Shown: positions 22,708 through 35,375, counted from the stretch's first letter. The stretch is 64,000 nt of DNA from Bryum argenteum (GCA_037043015.1 CM073322.1:5033601-5097600), one strand, 5' to 3'. A program made the numbers and translations. Notes: a model not told the origin generated them from the sequence alone.

Positions 22708-23373
22708 AACCCCGACAGTCGAAAGCTCCCAATACTGCGAACTAAAAACCACCCTCTTTCAATGCAGGATGAAAATTTTCAATTTGCAATCCCAAGTATG
22801 TAATAGTAAAATCCCAAATTTTTGTACCAAAACTGAGTTTCAAATTCCTTACCAATTGGGAGATTGTAACATTCAAAGTTGCAAAAAAAGTTTTTTCCTT
22901 GTAGAATGGAGTTAAGTTTTTTGTAAGACCAAAGAACCAATTTGAAGAGTAGATTTGAACCACGGCCCTTTAAACTCTTGTGAGTTTGTAACAAGTGTAT
23001 GCAATTTTTACTCTCATGCGTATGGAATTGGTAGCAACTTTGTTGCATGATTATTGTAATGCATGGCTTTTGAGTAGATTATTGCAATGCATGGCTCTTA
23101 AGTAGATTATTGCAATGCATGGCTTTTAAGTAGATTATTGCAATGCATGGCTTTAACTCTTAAAAGTCCCTTGGGGATAGTATGTAAGCTATCGTATAAT
23201 TAGGATTTGATACCAACAAGAAACTCTAAACTGGAATTGTAATAGCTCACTAGAACCGCATTAATTCAAATGTCAACTTCTTCTTTGAACTCAAACCCAT
23301 TAGAGGTGTGCATTCACTCCAAATACAACCAAAATACACAGTATTCTACTGGTCGCCAAATTATTTAGGGGTT
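22708..23373. mobile_element. Possible MITE-like element with AACCCC...GGGGTT ends
   Basis: The left end AACCCCGACAG and the right end TTATTTAGGGGTT resemble the ends of 42097-42360. The interior (minus) contains CAACTTTGAATGTTACAATC, similar to internal sequence near 5140 and 42290. No target duplication could be confirmed. Includes the 28-bp tandem array at 23049-23155. Confidence 0.35.
23049..23155 (+). repeat. 28-bp tandem repeat, about 3.8 copies
   Basis: Units begin at 23049, 23077, 23105 and 23133 with consensus GATTATTGCAATGCATGGCT followed by TTTAAGTA. The copies are almost identical, so the array is young. Confidence 0.95.
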
Positions 23374-23677
23374 AAGCAAGTGCCGGCAAATCTAAGCATA
23401 CAGGAGAGGGTTGTGACAACTTGGGTTTTTTTATCAAAACCTGGTTGAATCAAAGGTCAAAGGTCTGCTTAGTATAAGATTGACCTCTCAAGAAGTCTCT
23501 TAGTTGTGTAGTGTCGCGAACACAAATCTACTTAAAAGTTCATTAGATGGCCTCCAATTGTTGTCATGGAGAGTATACACAGGAATTTCAGAATCTGCTT
23601 TACATATGGTACGTACTTGGAGCAGTTCATGGATCTCACAAACCCATCACTGCACTCCCGGTCCATGCTGCTGACTA

Positions 23678-23903
23678 AGGTAGGAGTGGCTAAAACCGTC
23701 CAGCCCCAAAAACCGCACAGTAGGGTTCAAATATTCATAGGAAATTATAGGATAACTCAAAAAATGTCTTTATTTTTGGGATGGATTTGCACTAGCTTTG
23801 CATACTATCGAAAAATAATTAATATTTTACACCACTATTCCAAGTATGCAAAGCTGAAATTCAGACGTATTTTGGGGCTGGACAGATTTAGCCACTCCTA
23901 CCT
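23678..23903. mobile_element. 226-bp MITE with TA duplication
   Basis: Ends read AGGTAGGAGTGGCTAAA and TTTAGCCACTCCTACCT, with inverted repeats continuing for about 34 bp (through GTCCAGCCCCAAAA). TA flanks both sides (23676-23677, 23904-23905). TA target sites suggest a Tc1/mariner-type MITE; a TAA/TTA site cannot be excluded because the flanking bases are palindromic. No coding capacity. Confidence 0.85.
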
Positions 23904-24210
23904 TACCACAACTGCAAAAGATTTCATTCAATTCTTTTGTAAGGTGAGGTGTCAAGGAAACACCCGTTTTGGGATTTTGACGGCGTAGTGTGGGCATGAT
24001 CACTGCATGATGCCACTCAATGAGGAAGGACAGATTTTGGACAATTTGTGATGGGGAAAGCTCTCGCCATATGCTTTGCTTGGAGATGCGGCATACTTGT
24101 GTCGTCGGAGGACAAAGGGCACAAAGATGGCTTGCCGAAAGAGTTGTATCATTGGAACTTTGTGCAGAGCTTAAAACATTTGGATTTGGATTTGGCGAGC
24201 ATTTGGCTTG

Positions 24211-24266
24211 CTCAAGGGTAGATGGCGGATTCTCCTTATGCTCAAGGGTAGATGGCGGATTCTCCT
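24211..24266 (+). repeat. 30-bp direct repeat, two copies
   Basis: CTCAAGGGTAGATGGCGGAT plus TCTCCT starts at 24211 and again at 24241 without mismatch. A simple recent duplication. Confidence 0.93.
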
Positions 24267-25212
24267 AAAAAGCATTTACATGCACAAAGATTGGTGAGCA
24301 CATGCCTCGCTTTGCATAACATTTGCATTCGGCGCAATGTACAATTATGACAAAGATTCTTTTGATACCCATCTCTTCAAGCTACATGTGACATTAAATT
24401 CTACACCCAATCCTCTTGGCTCATTAGTTGGATGTGACCCTTGAGGGTTGAAACTTTGCTTGCGAGATGCTTGGCCGGTAGGTGTAAGAGTTATGTGCAA
24501 AGATCTTTTTGAACACCAATGGAATCCGTCTTGTTAAGCGTGACGTTTAAAGGTAGGGTCTTTACTTAGATGTTAAGTGTTTTCTAAAATTACTCCATCC
24601 GGTTGGTAATGTAACAAATGTTCAAGAATTAGTACCAAGGTTGAGAAACATGGTGCGTCATCTCTCTAACTATGAAGCAACTATGCCGGTAAGATATCAC
24701 CTTCTCTCAAACCTTACGACATATCACTCCAAGTATTGAGACCGAACAAGGTTTGATCCGATATTTGCTTGTGGATGACTACAGCGTTCTCAGTTTGATA
24801 CGAACAAACTCCTGCTCGTGCGGATTAGTGAAGGAGCGGCAACGAGAGTTTGAGAGCTAGACTCACTAGCTAAGTAGCGGGGATCTGATAGAGTGAAGGC
24901 AGTAGGTACAACGTGACTGGGCGGGACGCACGGCCGGGTTGCGTCGCCAATGAATGAGTGGCAGGGCATGCAAGCGGCAGGTAATACCCACGCACACTCG
25001 CCTTCCCTTTCACTTGATGACCACCGTGCTACTAGCAAGAGAGCTCCCATCGCAATTACGCAGTTGATTTAGCAGGCGGTGCAAAGCAATGAGCTCCTGC
25101 CAGTAATATTTTTTTTACAACGTATAATCTTCCCCACCCCCCTACGGAATTAAGCATTTTGTTCGGGCTATTTGACGCGCTTCCTGATGGTTTTAAATAT
25201 TGTGAGTTAGAT
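24267..25212. other. No gene recognised
   Basis: Unique-looking DNA without a convincing ORF, RNA gene or repeat. A short minus-strand frame at 24790-25050 shows no family resemblance. Confidence 0.5.
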
Positions 25213-25450
25213 GGGTTTCCAACTAGTGTTCAATGTTGTGAGAATCGTGCATTTTCTACTAGTGTTCTAATGATATGAGCTTGACGTGTTTCCAACTAGT
25301 GTTTAACGTTGAGAGATTGGCTTTTTTTCTACTAATGTTTTTTGCTAGTATTCAAACATTGACATTATGATCTTGACACATTCTTGACTCCTATTCAAAT
25401 GTTACCTACTAGTGTTCCAACATTACGTACTAGTTTTCTAACGTTACAAT
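25213..25450 (+). repeat. Degenerate tandem repeat of about 37 bp
   Basis: The core ACTAGTGTTCxAAxGTT recurs at about 25222, 25258, 25298, 25335, 25411 and 25430. Units are diverged and unevenly spaced, as in an old minisatellite. Confidence 0.6.
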
Positions 25451-25716
25451 TTCACAAACATTGAGGACTTCGACTTTATAATTTGGAATATATATGAATA
25501 TATTCACAAAAGTTTAGTGTAAGCACTATATCCTATAGTTATTTACTTCAAAATACTTGGTGAATGAAAATTTTTACCTTGCATAGAAAGAAAATTGATT
25601 GATGCGGCCCTGCCCCTAACTTTCTCCCTTCCCACTTACAAGCATATATTACTGAAAGTCTTGTGCATCACAAACAAACTGTGTGACATTTTTTGCTTCC
25701 AAGGAGAGTTACATTC

Positions 25717-25971
25717 AACCCCAATTCTTTTAAAATAATATTATCCCGGTAAAATGGCCCACGTCAACTTTCTGAACTGCAATTCAAAAATCATTTGATA
25801 TAACAGAAATTTAAGGTGATATTAGGGAAAATGAGTGACAATGTCTATAAAGAAGTGATATTACAACAAAAAATGATATTACAGAATACACCATTTTATA
25901 TGAGCACAAATGTAAAATTTAGTGTGACAAAATGGCACATGGCATAGTGCCATTTTATCAGAATTGGGCTT
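25717..25971. mobile_element. 255-bp MITE, 4-bp duplication ATTC
   Basis: The left end reads AACCCCAATTCTTTTAAAA, and the right end is TTTTATCAGAATTGGGCTT. ATTC flanks both sides (25713-25716, 25972-25975). Internal words TGGCAC, GTGCCATTTTA and TGATATTA are shared with the 10402-10836 copy. The same 4-bp duplication length in two copies supports the assigned boundaries. Confidence 0.8.
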
Positions 25972-26108
25972 ATTCGTATCTTTTGATTTGGTAACACCTA
26001 ATTATACTTATATAGATCAGCCGATTAATCACCATAAAAGAACATAAGCAAAACAAAGAACGACCAATTTGAAATATGTACTAACATGATCTTTACACAT
26101 GTGGTATT

Positions 26109-26345
26109 AACCTCAATTCTATTAAAATGGTGGTATTCTATGTGACAAACCCCGGATGTGCCATTTTGGTCGTATTCCAAAACGTGCCATTTTATAGGTA
26201 AATTTTTAAAACTCAAATTTAAAATTTTTCTGCTAGGAGAATGACATGTGTTCATAGTACGTAATATCACCAAAAATTTCATAAAATTAGACTATTTTAT
26301 GGTTTTTGACCCCTAAACGTGCTAAAAAGCCAATATTTATGAACT
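26109..26345 (+). mobile_element. MITE of the same family, right end missing
   Basis: Begins AACCTCAATTCTATTAAAATGG and follows the 10402 copy through GTGCCATTTTGGTCG and AACGTGCCATTTTA and a region near TTTTTGACCCCTAAA. No matching right terminal repeat is visible after 26345, so it is probably truncated. Confidence 0.65.
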
Positions 26346-27215
26346 GCATTGTACAAATTATATTGTTACCGAACGACCGCTTAGAAATACTTTTGAACTT
26401 GGTAACTATGGTAACTACGTCGTACGTGTGACTGCAGATCAATGAAGAGACATGTTATTCTCGACTAAGGAGTTCCCCAACTTAGGGTCACATAACTGCA
26501 AATCCTGTGTGCACAAGTTAGAGAGCTCGCAGGCACAAAATTTGCGGGGGTGTAGCATATGGTCACATGCTGCAATCGCCTCCAAAATCGAAGCCTATGA
26601 ATACGCCTCGTGCACATGATGGCAACGGATCCAATACAAGTTCTCCACAGGAGTACTTCTGGCCAATGAATCTCTATCCTAGGCAACCCGATGCACAAGA
26701 CTCGTCGTCAAATGAAGTCGCAAACATACAGTCTATGACATTTGGTCGCAAAGGTGCACCACATGTTGTTGGAGTTGAGAAGGTTTCCATGTCCCAGCCA
26801 GCCCGTCGACTTGTGGAGTTCAAACTCTTCAACGTGGAAATCTTTCCATATGAGCAATTCACCCGGTCGGTGGAAAGCCCTAGAAGTTGGCCGGTTGAGA
26901 GTGTGAACCCTAACCTCCAAGCAATGGACTCCTACTAGAATACGCTAATGATCATGCATACAATGAATATTCAATCTCATACAATCATAAGAAAACTCAA
27001 AACATGCAATCAAAATCACAACTGCGGAGAAAGGAAGAATACAACCGGTGTCCAACCGGCGGCTGGACCCCTGTCCACCAAAATGGCCGTCAGTCCTTCG
27101 TCCTTGCTCCTCTTGGAGCAAGCTAGGACTTCCTAGAAAGCTAACTTAATGAAGCACTTGATTCTCAAAACTCGTCCCGTGGTTCTGTTTAGATCTCGAG
27201 TTATGCCGCTCCAAA
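26346..27215. other. No gene recognised
   Basis: Contains an open frame of 123 codons at 26567-26938 (plus) that I cannot assign; it is rich in Ser, Pro and Asn and its reverse strand is also open, so it is weak evidence for a gene. Nothing else stands out. Confidence 0.4.
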
Positions 27216-27590
27216 GTTGAGCCTTTCAACTACCGCCATAGCCAACACACCTCCACAAAAGCGACCGCCACTCCTCCGTCCGTGATCCGCTGAAGATGAG
27301 CCTAGGCTTCTTAGAAAGCCAGCCCAACGACGCTTCTTCTCTACGAAAGATCTTGTCTAGACGCTTCTCCAAACGTTCGCAATCCCCTTCCAAAGTTAAC
27401 AGCCTCCAACTGCCGCCACTGTCAACACCTCTCCACAAAAGCGACCGCCACTCCTCCGTCCTTGATCCGCTGAAGGTGAGCCTAGGCTTCTTAGAAAGCC
27501 AGTTCAACGACGCTTCTTCTCCACCAAAGATCATGTCCAGACTCCTCTCCAAGCGCTCGCAATCTCCCTCCAAAGTCAGCAGCTTTCAAC
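27216..27590 (+). repeat. 180-bp direct tandem duplication
   Basis: GCGACCGCCACTCCTCCGTC starts at 27261 and again at 27441, with TGAGCCTAGGCTTCTTAGAA and CAACGACGCTTCTTCTC following in each copy. The period is 180 bp, or 60 codons, so both strands keep open frames (27296-27598 plus, 27226-27573 minus) across both units. The reading frames may be only a by-product of the duplication. Confidence 0.9.
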
Positions 27591-27599
27591 CTTTGTGAA

Positions 27600-28234
27600 G
27601 ACATCCTCACTCTTCCATTTCTTCTTCAACCTACACAACTTTTCTTCACCACACACCTTCCTACACACTAATAGACATCACCCTTGGTCTATACCTACTC
27701 TCCTATCAATCACAAACCCTAAGTCTTTCAACCACACACACACTACACACACACTACACACAAGAGGGAGAGAGAGAGGAAAAGCATCAAACCCTAGCTA
27801 AAAGAGAGAGACAAGTAAAAAGAAATGAGAAAGAAAGAAAAGATAAAGGGGAGAGGGGAAGCATGAGGGAGAAATCCTACTCCCTCACCTTCCTTCTTAC
27901 CTTTCTACTTTCTAAATTGTCTATCTACCTCTAACTCTAATACTACCTCACATCAAATATTCTTCAATTCTAACAATTTAGTTATCCTTCCTAACATACA
28001 ATCATGTAATTGTCACTAAATTGCCATACTCAATGCTTTTCATAATCATTCTAATGACTTTCGAGCCTATTTCTATAAATTCCAATTTAATGCATTTAGT
28101 CTATAGGAACCACACAAACTAATATAATCAAATGTATTTTGTATCTAGATATTCAATAACTAATACGTGAGCCATTTGGATGGCTCACATTCCACCAGAG
28201 CCTTCATCACACCTCTTGCACCTTCATCGTTAAA
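27600..28234. other. Low-complexity and AT-rich DNA
   Basis: Pyrimidine-rich at 27600-27720 (with CACACACTACACACACACTAC), purine-rich at 27760-27870 (GAGAGAGAGAGGAAA, AAGAAAGAAAAG), then AT-rich. No gene seen. Confidence 0.6.
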
Positions 28235-28385
28235 CTAGTTGAGAACGTTGCTTATTTTCTTGAGAACTTTGCTCATTTTCTTGAGAACTTTGCTCATCCA
28301 AGTTCCAAAACGTTGTTAGACTTGACCAACTTTTTCACAAAAGCAACGTCTGTAACGTTTCAAACCCCGTTCTTTTCTAGTAGTG
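28235..28385 (+). mobile_element. CACTA-type MITE fragment (right part)
   Basis: The stretch from ACTAGTTGAGAACGTTGCTTA to TTCTAGTAGTG matches the right half of the 269-bp MITEs at 45807-46075 and 49318-49586. TTTTCTTGAGAACTTTGCTCAT occurs twice in a row inside. The left end is missing. Confidence 0.75.
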
Positions 28386-29600
28386 AAATTTTACATTGCA
28401 ATTGGTTTCTTGGTCAAATCTCCACACTAAAATTTCACAAAACATCAATAAAAGATACATATTCCTTCCAAATTGAACAACTGATCGACCTCATAATTGT
28501 AAACTAGACACCAGTTTGTTCATAATTCAATACTCACTGAGTGAATGATTTAGTGACACTCAAACGACAGGCCATGGGGCAGGAGAGGGGGAGTCAATGC
28601 AGGGTTGCATCAAACCAGGTACTGTTCACAGCCGCTGTCAACACGCAAATTAATAAGGCCCGCCCCGCTGTGGTCGATGGAGGGCCGGACAGACCTGCAG
28701 GCCACGATCAAAATAAAATCCTACCTCGATCTGCGTTTCTCTGGCAACTTCATCACACCTCATGGCCTAGCCACACCGGGCCCCAGCAGAGGCCAAATCC
28801 CAGGATCTCTGTATTTCAGTGCTACGAGCGTTTCTAGGAGCCCCCATCAGCCAATGGGATTTTTGCTTCAAAATTACTGGAATTTTCTATTTGGACCCCC
28901 CCATGGTCGATTTTGATAATTTTGAATTCAAATTTGAGGTCTGCGACCCCAAATTACCTTAGAAAGCCTTCTCCATGGAATTTGTAGCCTATACATCAAA
29001 GAATTAGGGGGCAATTTACCCATCTCCTTTCTGGCTACCGAAAAACGCTCGTAGGACTAAAATACATGTTGCGTTTACACAGCCGGCTGGTCCAGCTGGG
29101 CCTGCCACGCCTGCTGGGGCCAGCGGCTGTGTGTGTTTACACTGTGTAAATCCAAACACAGCAGGAGCGTCTTTTGCGCAAGGAAAACAGAGCCTTATAA
29201 GCCAAACATACAGAAATCGGCTGAGTAATCTCCACAGATTGTTGAAGAATCTCAGCAATATGGCAAAGTAAATCCGAGGTGTTTACTAGACAGGTCGGAG
29301 GCGCTAAAAGATACCGCAATTAAAGATCTTGGACTATCTGGGAGTCTGCTGCCTCTGCTGCCGCAGCGCAGCAGCTCCCAGAGACTTGGCTACCTGCCAG
29401 ACACGAATTTCGATCTCATGGACTCAAGCTTGTTTTAGAAACTGCTGGCAGCCATAGCAGGCAGTGTAAACGCTGCAACAGAGATCCCAAATCCCAGCCA
29501 GGGGCTTGCGCCGAAGCATCAGAGGGCCCTTTTCCTGCTGCTCAGGTGATGGTTGCAAGCGGGGTGGCTTGCATCCAGCTGGAGCCCCCACCGACAGGTC
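28386..29600. other. No gene recognised; CAGC-rich patches
   Basis: Contains GC-richer patches such as 29070-29130 with inverted words CAGCCGGCTGG and CCAGCGGCTG, and paired GTTTACAC/GTGTAAA words. They may be remains of a small transposon but no bounded element with target duplication could be defined. Confidence 0.4.
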
Positions 29601-29604
29601 GGGC

Positions 29605-29812
29605 ACCTTTATTTTATTTATTTATTTATTTACTTTTTGTCCTTTTCTTTTTTATATATGTTCGTGTTTATGTATGTTTTGTTTTTATATATGTATGTGT
29701 TTATATATGTTTTGTTTTTATATATTTGCGTGTTTTGTTTTTATATATGTATGTGTTTTTATATGTTTTGTATTTATATATTTTCGTGTTTTGTTTTTTT
29801 TTTTTTTTAAAA
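29605..29812 (+). repeat. T-rich simple repeat (TTTATATATGT / TTTTGTTT type)
   Basis: Starts with (TTTA)n and continues with an irregular repetition of TATATATGTATGTGTTT and TTTTGTTTTTATATAT. All forward frames are open only because the sequence lacks stops in Phe/Tyr/Val codons. Confidence 0.9.
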
Positions 29813-30260
29813 ATTAATACATAATCCAATAAACATAAAAGAATGTAGGTACGTAGGTTGGTATGTTGGTACGTTGGTGGGTAGGAAGGAAAACCGTACA
29901 ATATTTTATTTTAGAAGAAGACAAGGACTCTCAACTCCCACCATTATGCAAATGCCAATGAGGTAGGAATAGTTTATATTGGCACTATGACGTGAGTTAG
30001 TGAGGTATAGTGTATTTAAGAATGGAAGTTAACAAATTGTTATCCCACATAAATCAAATGTAACAAATAGACCATACCAAAGTCTAATCTAATAAACCAC
30101 AAGATATATTCCATATCCCCCAATTCCTTAAACAATATTATGTTTATTATTTTTATGTATGCATGTGTTTATTTATTTCTTCATATTCATAGTCCCTAAA
30201 ACATACAAAGAAGGTAGGTAGATAGGTAGGTTGGTGGGTAGGAAGGATCGCCGTACGGAA
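29813..30260 (+). repeat. Duplicated GGTAGG-rich segment
   Basis: GGTTGGTGGGTAGGAAGGA occurs near 29874-29891 (as ACGTTGGTGGGTAGGAAGGA) and at 30229-30247, each followed by a CCGTAC word. Both copies lie after an ATGTATGTG/ATGCATGTG plus TTTATTT stretch, so a segment of about 350 bp was probably duplicated. Confidence 0.6.
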
Positions 30261-31932
30261 TTTTTCAATAAATAATAGAACAAAATTTGAATTTTTTTTA
30301 AGGGGGCTGGCTGCCCTTTTAAGTCGCAGCCCTAGCTGGACCGGCTTGTTGGCTCAAGGTCACACCGGCCAGCAGAATTCTAAGCCCGCCAGCCTATGCT
30401 AGCTGGCTCGACTAGGCTCTCCCCATCCGGTGTGCCCAGGCCATCAATTGCATCCAATTGCTGCTCCTAATTCTCTTGCTTGGACTGCAAGGTAGCGCCT
30501 CTTCTCCGACTCTTCCCTCACTCTTGCGGCTTTTTTTTACTTGGTGAAGAAGAACGCTGCTGGCGGCCGATAGGATGCCAAAGCTCTACCCTTGCTGCTG
30601 GTGGAGGCAAAGTCTTGGGTGCTACTCGCATAGTGCGCTGCTCTTGGCCGTTCCAAGAAGACTACTCCATTGGCTCGACTGCATGGAAGTGAAGTCATTT
30701 GGCTGGAATCGGTGGTTGAAATTTGGGCCAAAGACGGTTAAAAAGATACGGAAAGAAAGAAAGTCGTCATGTAGTGACGTTAGAATAGACATGGTGTTCT
30801 GCCATGGGTCACTAGGAGAGTTGAGAAGGTCATCCTCGTTGGTGGTCGGACTAGAGTTGGTGGAGTAAAATACTCAGAGGTGAGCAACACCATGTCCAGA
30901 TTGTCCGCTAGTGTTGTTGGAGCCGGGTTGGTCTGCTTTGTCGGTGGTGCAGACTAATAATATAGGGGTTGTTGCTCCGCATGAAGAGTTTGTTGTCCAC
31001 CTAGCAGGTTGTGCTGGCGTTTGTCATAGTCAGGTTGGTAGTTTCCTATATGTCAAGTCCCTGGTCTTGTTGGCGGCCTTCGTCGCCTAGTTGGTCATTG
31101 CTCTCCTCTTTGTTACTGTTGATCACTAAGTTTTGTAACAATATCAGGTCTATCCCCTAATCTTCTTCTTCTTCGTCTAAGTTGGAAACGACGATGTGCA
31201 CGTATAACTTCCGGTTGGCGTCGAGGTAGCGGTTGTAACGGATGGAATGTCGTGCGTTGAAGTTTATTCTGTTGTTGAGGAGTTGTATCCTCTCTCGCAA
31301 TTGTTCGCGAAGGGTGTCCTTTTACCTTTGAAGTTGAGCCAACATACTGTCACGTCGGTCGGAGTACGTTATTCTACCATTTGGAGTATCTTAAATCATA
31401 ACTTGTTGTCTCGATTTTCACCCAGATATGCCTTCTCCATTCCTTACGAGAGCAAATCCGGATTACAAAGTCTCCGTTACTTGGGATTCTATGAAGTACA
31501 AAGCAAAGTCCAATTCGATCGGTAAAAGAAATCACACCCTTTTCGAGCCAAAACTGGGTTTGACTCTCCTCCCTTCTATCTGGGTAACGAGATCTAGTTC
31601 TTAGTCGGACCCGGTTTCTCATCCGTGAAAAATGTTGCTTTAGTTTGACCTCTATATACACCTGAGAGGGATTTTCCTATGTTTATGAAGTATTCTAGAT
31701 TAATGCACCGAGTTCACCCTTTGATTTATGTAACCAAAAGTGTCACCTATTCCCTCTTCTTCTTTTCCTCTCACCCGGTTAGGTGATCTCAATTTCTGAC
31801 GGAGTCTTGAGAGCCTCGCTTCGGTAGGAGGTGAAGATTAGTGCAGTGGAATTTTGGCGCCAACAATCATCATTAATGACTTTGCCACCGGCATTTTCAA
31901 ACTAGAAGGCGTGGTAGTTTCTTAGGGCGCAT
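30261..31932. other. No gene recognised
   Basis: Includes a GC-rich patch with GCTGGCTGCC and CCAGCCTATGCTAGCTGG (30300-30420), reminiscent of the GC-rich block at 57170-57365. Open frames at 30575-30868 and 31247-31525 have no family resemblance. Confidence 0.4.
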
Positions 31933-31935
31933 TTA

Positions 31936-32237
31936 GAGCATCCGCGCCCCTACTCGCCCAGGGTCTAACACACGCAATAAGTGGATGAAAAATGCTCATG
32001 GCTCTTCAAAAATGCCTCTTGACTCTCTACTTTGGCGTGTCAAGAAATGGCCCTCCAAATCTAAGTTTAGTTGACCAAATCTGACATTCTACTTGCTATT
32101 GGTGCATTGACTATTTCACATGCACTTTTGGTGCTTGAGGGACCTTTAACGGTGGGGGAGTGTGATTTCAAGGGCTCTTCAAATATAGATGAGCATTTTT
32201 AGCGAGTCAACTTCAGCGAGTAGGGGTGGAGATGCTC
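31936..32237. mobile_element. Tourist-type MITE (PIF/Harbinger), 302 bp, TTA duplication
   Basis: Ends read GAGCATCCGCGCCCCTACTCGC and GCGAGTAGGGGTGGAGATGCTC, flanked by TTA at 31933-31935 and 32238-32240. GAGCATC-type ends with a TTA target are typical of Tourist MITEs. Its ends differ from those of the large Harbinger element at 8148-19033, so it belongs to another family. Confidence 0.85.
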
Positions 32238-32775
32238 TTATAATGATAAGTCATCCTACCTTCTTCCGTGTGATAACGAGGCCTTGGCAGAGACCATACA
32301 CACGCCTTCACATGCTTCTCATGAGGCATGGCCCCTAGGTAGGACCCATTCCGTCTGTAACTGGGGCGGGAAAGAGCAGGACGGAAGCCGTGGCACGCAC
32401 GCGGATAGTCTGTACAAATGTCTGCAAATATCTAACCGTCCAGAATATCGACGGTGCCGATGCAGATCTAGAAGCTTCCTCGGGGGCCTAAAGGCGCGTC
32501 ACGGCCTCACGGGTTTGCAAGCATGGCATTTTGAAGCGGTGCGATGCGGATCTACGGCTTTCAAGGAACGACACGGGAATAGGGTCGTCTCCTACTATAG
32601 GCCGTTTCTTTGCTGACTACTCCCTCTTTCCGTCTTCTCCTGCTCCACGCCATGTTCGTGCCTGTTAAAGCAACCCCTGCTTTTATTCCATCTTCGGGAT
32701 GTAGCGAGGTGTCCTTTCTAATGACCTCTTTGTGCTGGTGTAGAAGCGCCGACGGTACGCGTTTACGTGCGACGC

Positions 32776-32937
32776 ATGGGTAGCAGTATTGAGCAACCGC
32801 TTTGTATTGGAGAGATGGAGGAGCGACTTCTGGAGTGCGGCCTCAACGAACTCGTTTACGGGCGTTTGTTCCACGTTGCTGCATGGAGGCCTTTTCGATG
32901 GAGTTATCTTCTGTCGTGTGAAGAAGATGGCGGATGA
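32776..32937 (+). CDS. Possible 53-codon small ORF in repeat B
   Basis: Counterpart of 19925-20086; begins MGSSIEQPLC and ends YLLSCEEDGG. Length and stop are the same. See the copy in repeat A for the substitution pattern. Function unknown. Confidence 0.25.
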   Translation: MGSSIEQPLCIGEMEERLLECGLNELVYGRLFHVAAWRPFRWSYLLSCEEDGG

Positions 32938-35309
32938 CATGGAGCGGTGTACGCTGTTCCGGATTACAACCATGGGTGCTTCTGAGAGTTCCTCCTCTGG
33001 AAGATTGTTGTGGTCTCATAACATTGTTACGGTGAGGTTCTCTTTCATTCGTTTTATCTTTGTGATGCTATTTCTTCGGTTACTTCATTGTGGTTCATGT
33101 CCTAAAAGGTCGATGGCATTCCTGCTTTGGTAGCATAAGGCGGAACCTTATGATATATCTTGTGTGTGCCAGGTTTCAAGGAACCGGGACGTTTGTGTTC
33201 GAGGCATCTTTTTAGTGTGCGTCGCTTTTTATGGGGAGCGTATGGAAAGTTCGGACAAGTTTTTCTGGTTTTAAAGAGTTGACGGCCGCAGTCTAGCCAT
33301 GGTTGAACTGGAAAGTTACCAGGCAGATTGTTGAGTCGCGAGACCTTGCCCTTATGGGTGCGCTTACGGGGCAGGTCTCACTCTTAATAAAAAAAAGTAT
33401 TACGTGGTGTAGGGGGGATTGATCCTCCCGCTGGTGTTGTCTTGGTCGCGCATGGTGTTCGTGTCGTTAACGTTTCTTGGATGCATTCGTCTCCTTACTA
33501 CACGACGTGAATGTGTTAGCGTGTCGAAGGCTCTTTTGATGCGAGGCGTTATGACCAGAGTATTGGTGGTGGAAGTGGAGGCAGCATGTGAAGAATTATT
33601 CTGTTTGTGGAGTACATATGTGTTTGTAGGAACTGCACGTCTTCACATGCTGTTGGAGCACAAGCACATGATCGTGTTCCTGTCACTAGGCGATCATTTC
33701 TGGGCACATACACGCAGTACGACTTGGCACCCGAAGACTGACCACACCTCCACATTCTTGTCACATCAGTTTGATGCTCTTTTAACCGATCACTCGTAAA
33801 GAGGTGCACCTGCCCTGACATCCCTGAATGTTCTGAAGTTGCACCATGTCGACATACCCTCACCGACCACTGAGGTAGCGTCTCGATCCTCACTTGCATT
33901 CTGCACTCATTTGAATAAGCATCCAATGAATCAGAGTTTGCAGTATCACTCGTTGATTGTGGCAATCCTGTCCCGAGCACACAGTTGAGCAACACGTCAT
34001 CTTGATTGCTAGTAGTTGATTCTTTTACAATCTTCCATCTCCATCGACTGCTCTTTTCCCTCTATTCGTTCATTCTGTGACCTCCTGGGTCGTTTCTCAA
34101 GTGATTGTAATTTTACAAACACATGATTGCTCCCCATTTATTTTGAAGTTCATATGTCCTTCAGTGAGGCAGCGCTGAAGTTTTATTTTTGCATGTCTTG
34201 TTATAAACGATACATCTCCTCGATGGATTATATATTTTTACTTGGTTCACATAGAGATTCTTTGGTAGGATGTAGACAGGTGTGTAGAACTGTAGTCAGT
34301 CGAGGATGGTGCGCTGCTTGCAGTTCAAGCTTGCATCAGGCTTTGGTAGTGAGACATTCAGAATAGACTTAAATCAATTTGCATAGGAAGCTTAATTTGT
34401 TGCTGAAGGAGGATATCTTTGGAACCTGTACAGTCGAAGGTCGAACGGCGTTCGTGGAGCAGTAATGATAAAGCGACTTCTTGGTTAAGCAGCACAGCTT
34501 ATTTTGTATTGATAGAGGTGTTCATTTGTTTGATCATTTGTACTGAAGGACATCTGGACGAAGGATGCACTCAGTCTAGGTACAGACATTTTCTGTAGCG
34601 GTTTCGGCGATTCAAGCATGCGATTTCTTCAACACATGCATACAGAATTATGTTTTACGTCAATTCCTTGTGTTACATCGAGCTTGTAGCGAGCTTTGAA
34701 TACATCATCGTATGCTCTCTTATACAGAAGTCGCAGATGTTTCTGCACATCATGGTTTAGTAGCTCTTTCAATTCCGCTGCAGATGTTCCTTCCCAACAT
34801 GGATTAGTAGCTTTTGACTTTTCAAGGTTAGGATTTTTTTTTTTGAGGAATATTTACTGCATGAATAGATATGCGCAGTGGTACTCTATCCAAAGACAGG
34901 CGAAGTTTTTTTCGATTTTCTAATGAAGAGTCCTGTGGTGGTGAGTTTATGTTTCCGTATGCAGGGTGGAGTGTGAGCAGGCTCTGGACGGGGTCTAAGC
35001 ATCGTCATGATGGATGTTGAATGTTTAGCATCGGTTTTGCACGATTTAGATCAGGGGCTATGAAGACATGGTGGGCGTCTGAACGCTGCTCTACACGATG
35101 TTGACGGTGGAGCAGGTCTCTCAGCTTGGTAGACGCAGAGCTAGACGGGCAGTGCTGTTTCCGCAGAGACGTCATTGCTCTACCTCAGGCAGTACTTCAT
35201 GCTTTCTGTGAAGTAGCCACCCCCGTCAGGAAGTGCATTATCTTGAAGCTGTCATTTAGATGCTCCTCGAACGAAATGTATGAGCTTGTACATGACGAAA
35301 ACATTCCTG

Positions 35310-35375
35310 TCGGCTGGCGGCAGTGATCACTTCACTTTTGGAGTGGTCACAAGGGTTCGACTCCTTTGGAATGAT
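35310..35375 (+). other. tRNA-like segment with B box, repeat B
   Basis: GGTTCGACTCC at 35354-35364 and the preceding TGATCACTTC/GAGTGGTCA hairpin are retained, as in repeat A. This is one of the best-conserved parts of the 3.2-kb repeat. Confidence 0.35.

Noticed and set aside
26567..26938. 123-codon open frame, plus strand
   Set aside because: No recognisable domain, the opposite strand is also open, and no second copy or exon context supports it.
27296..27598. Open frame with a 60-residue internal repeat
   Set aside because: Explained by the 180-bp tandem duplication; equally open on the minus strand.
28822..29054. 12-bp inverted repeat CTACGAGCGTTT / AAACGCTCGTAG, 209 bp apart
   Set aside because: A 12-bp match at this distance is expected about once per window by chance, and no target duplication flanks it.
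29506..29824. Phe/Tyr-rich open frames resembling membrane proteins
   Set aside because: Low-complexity T-rich repeat lacking stop codons by composition.
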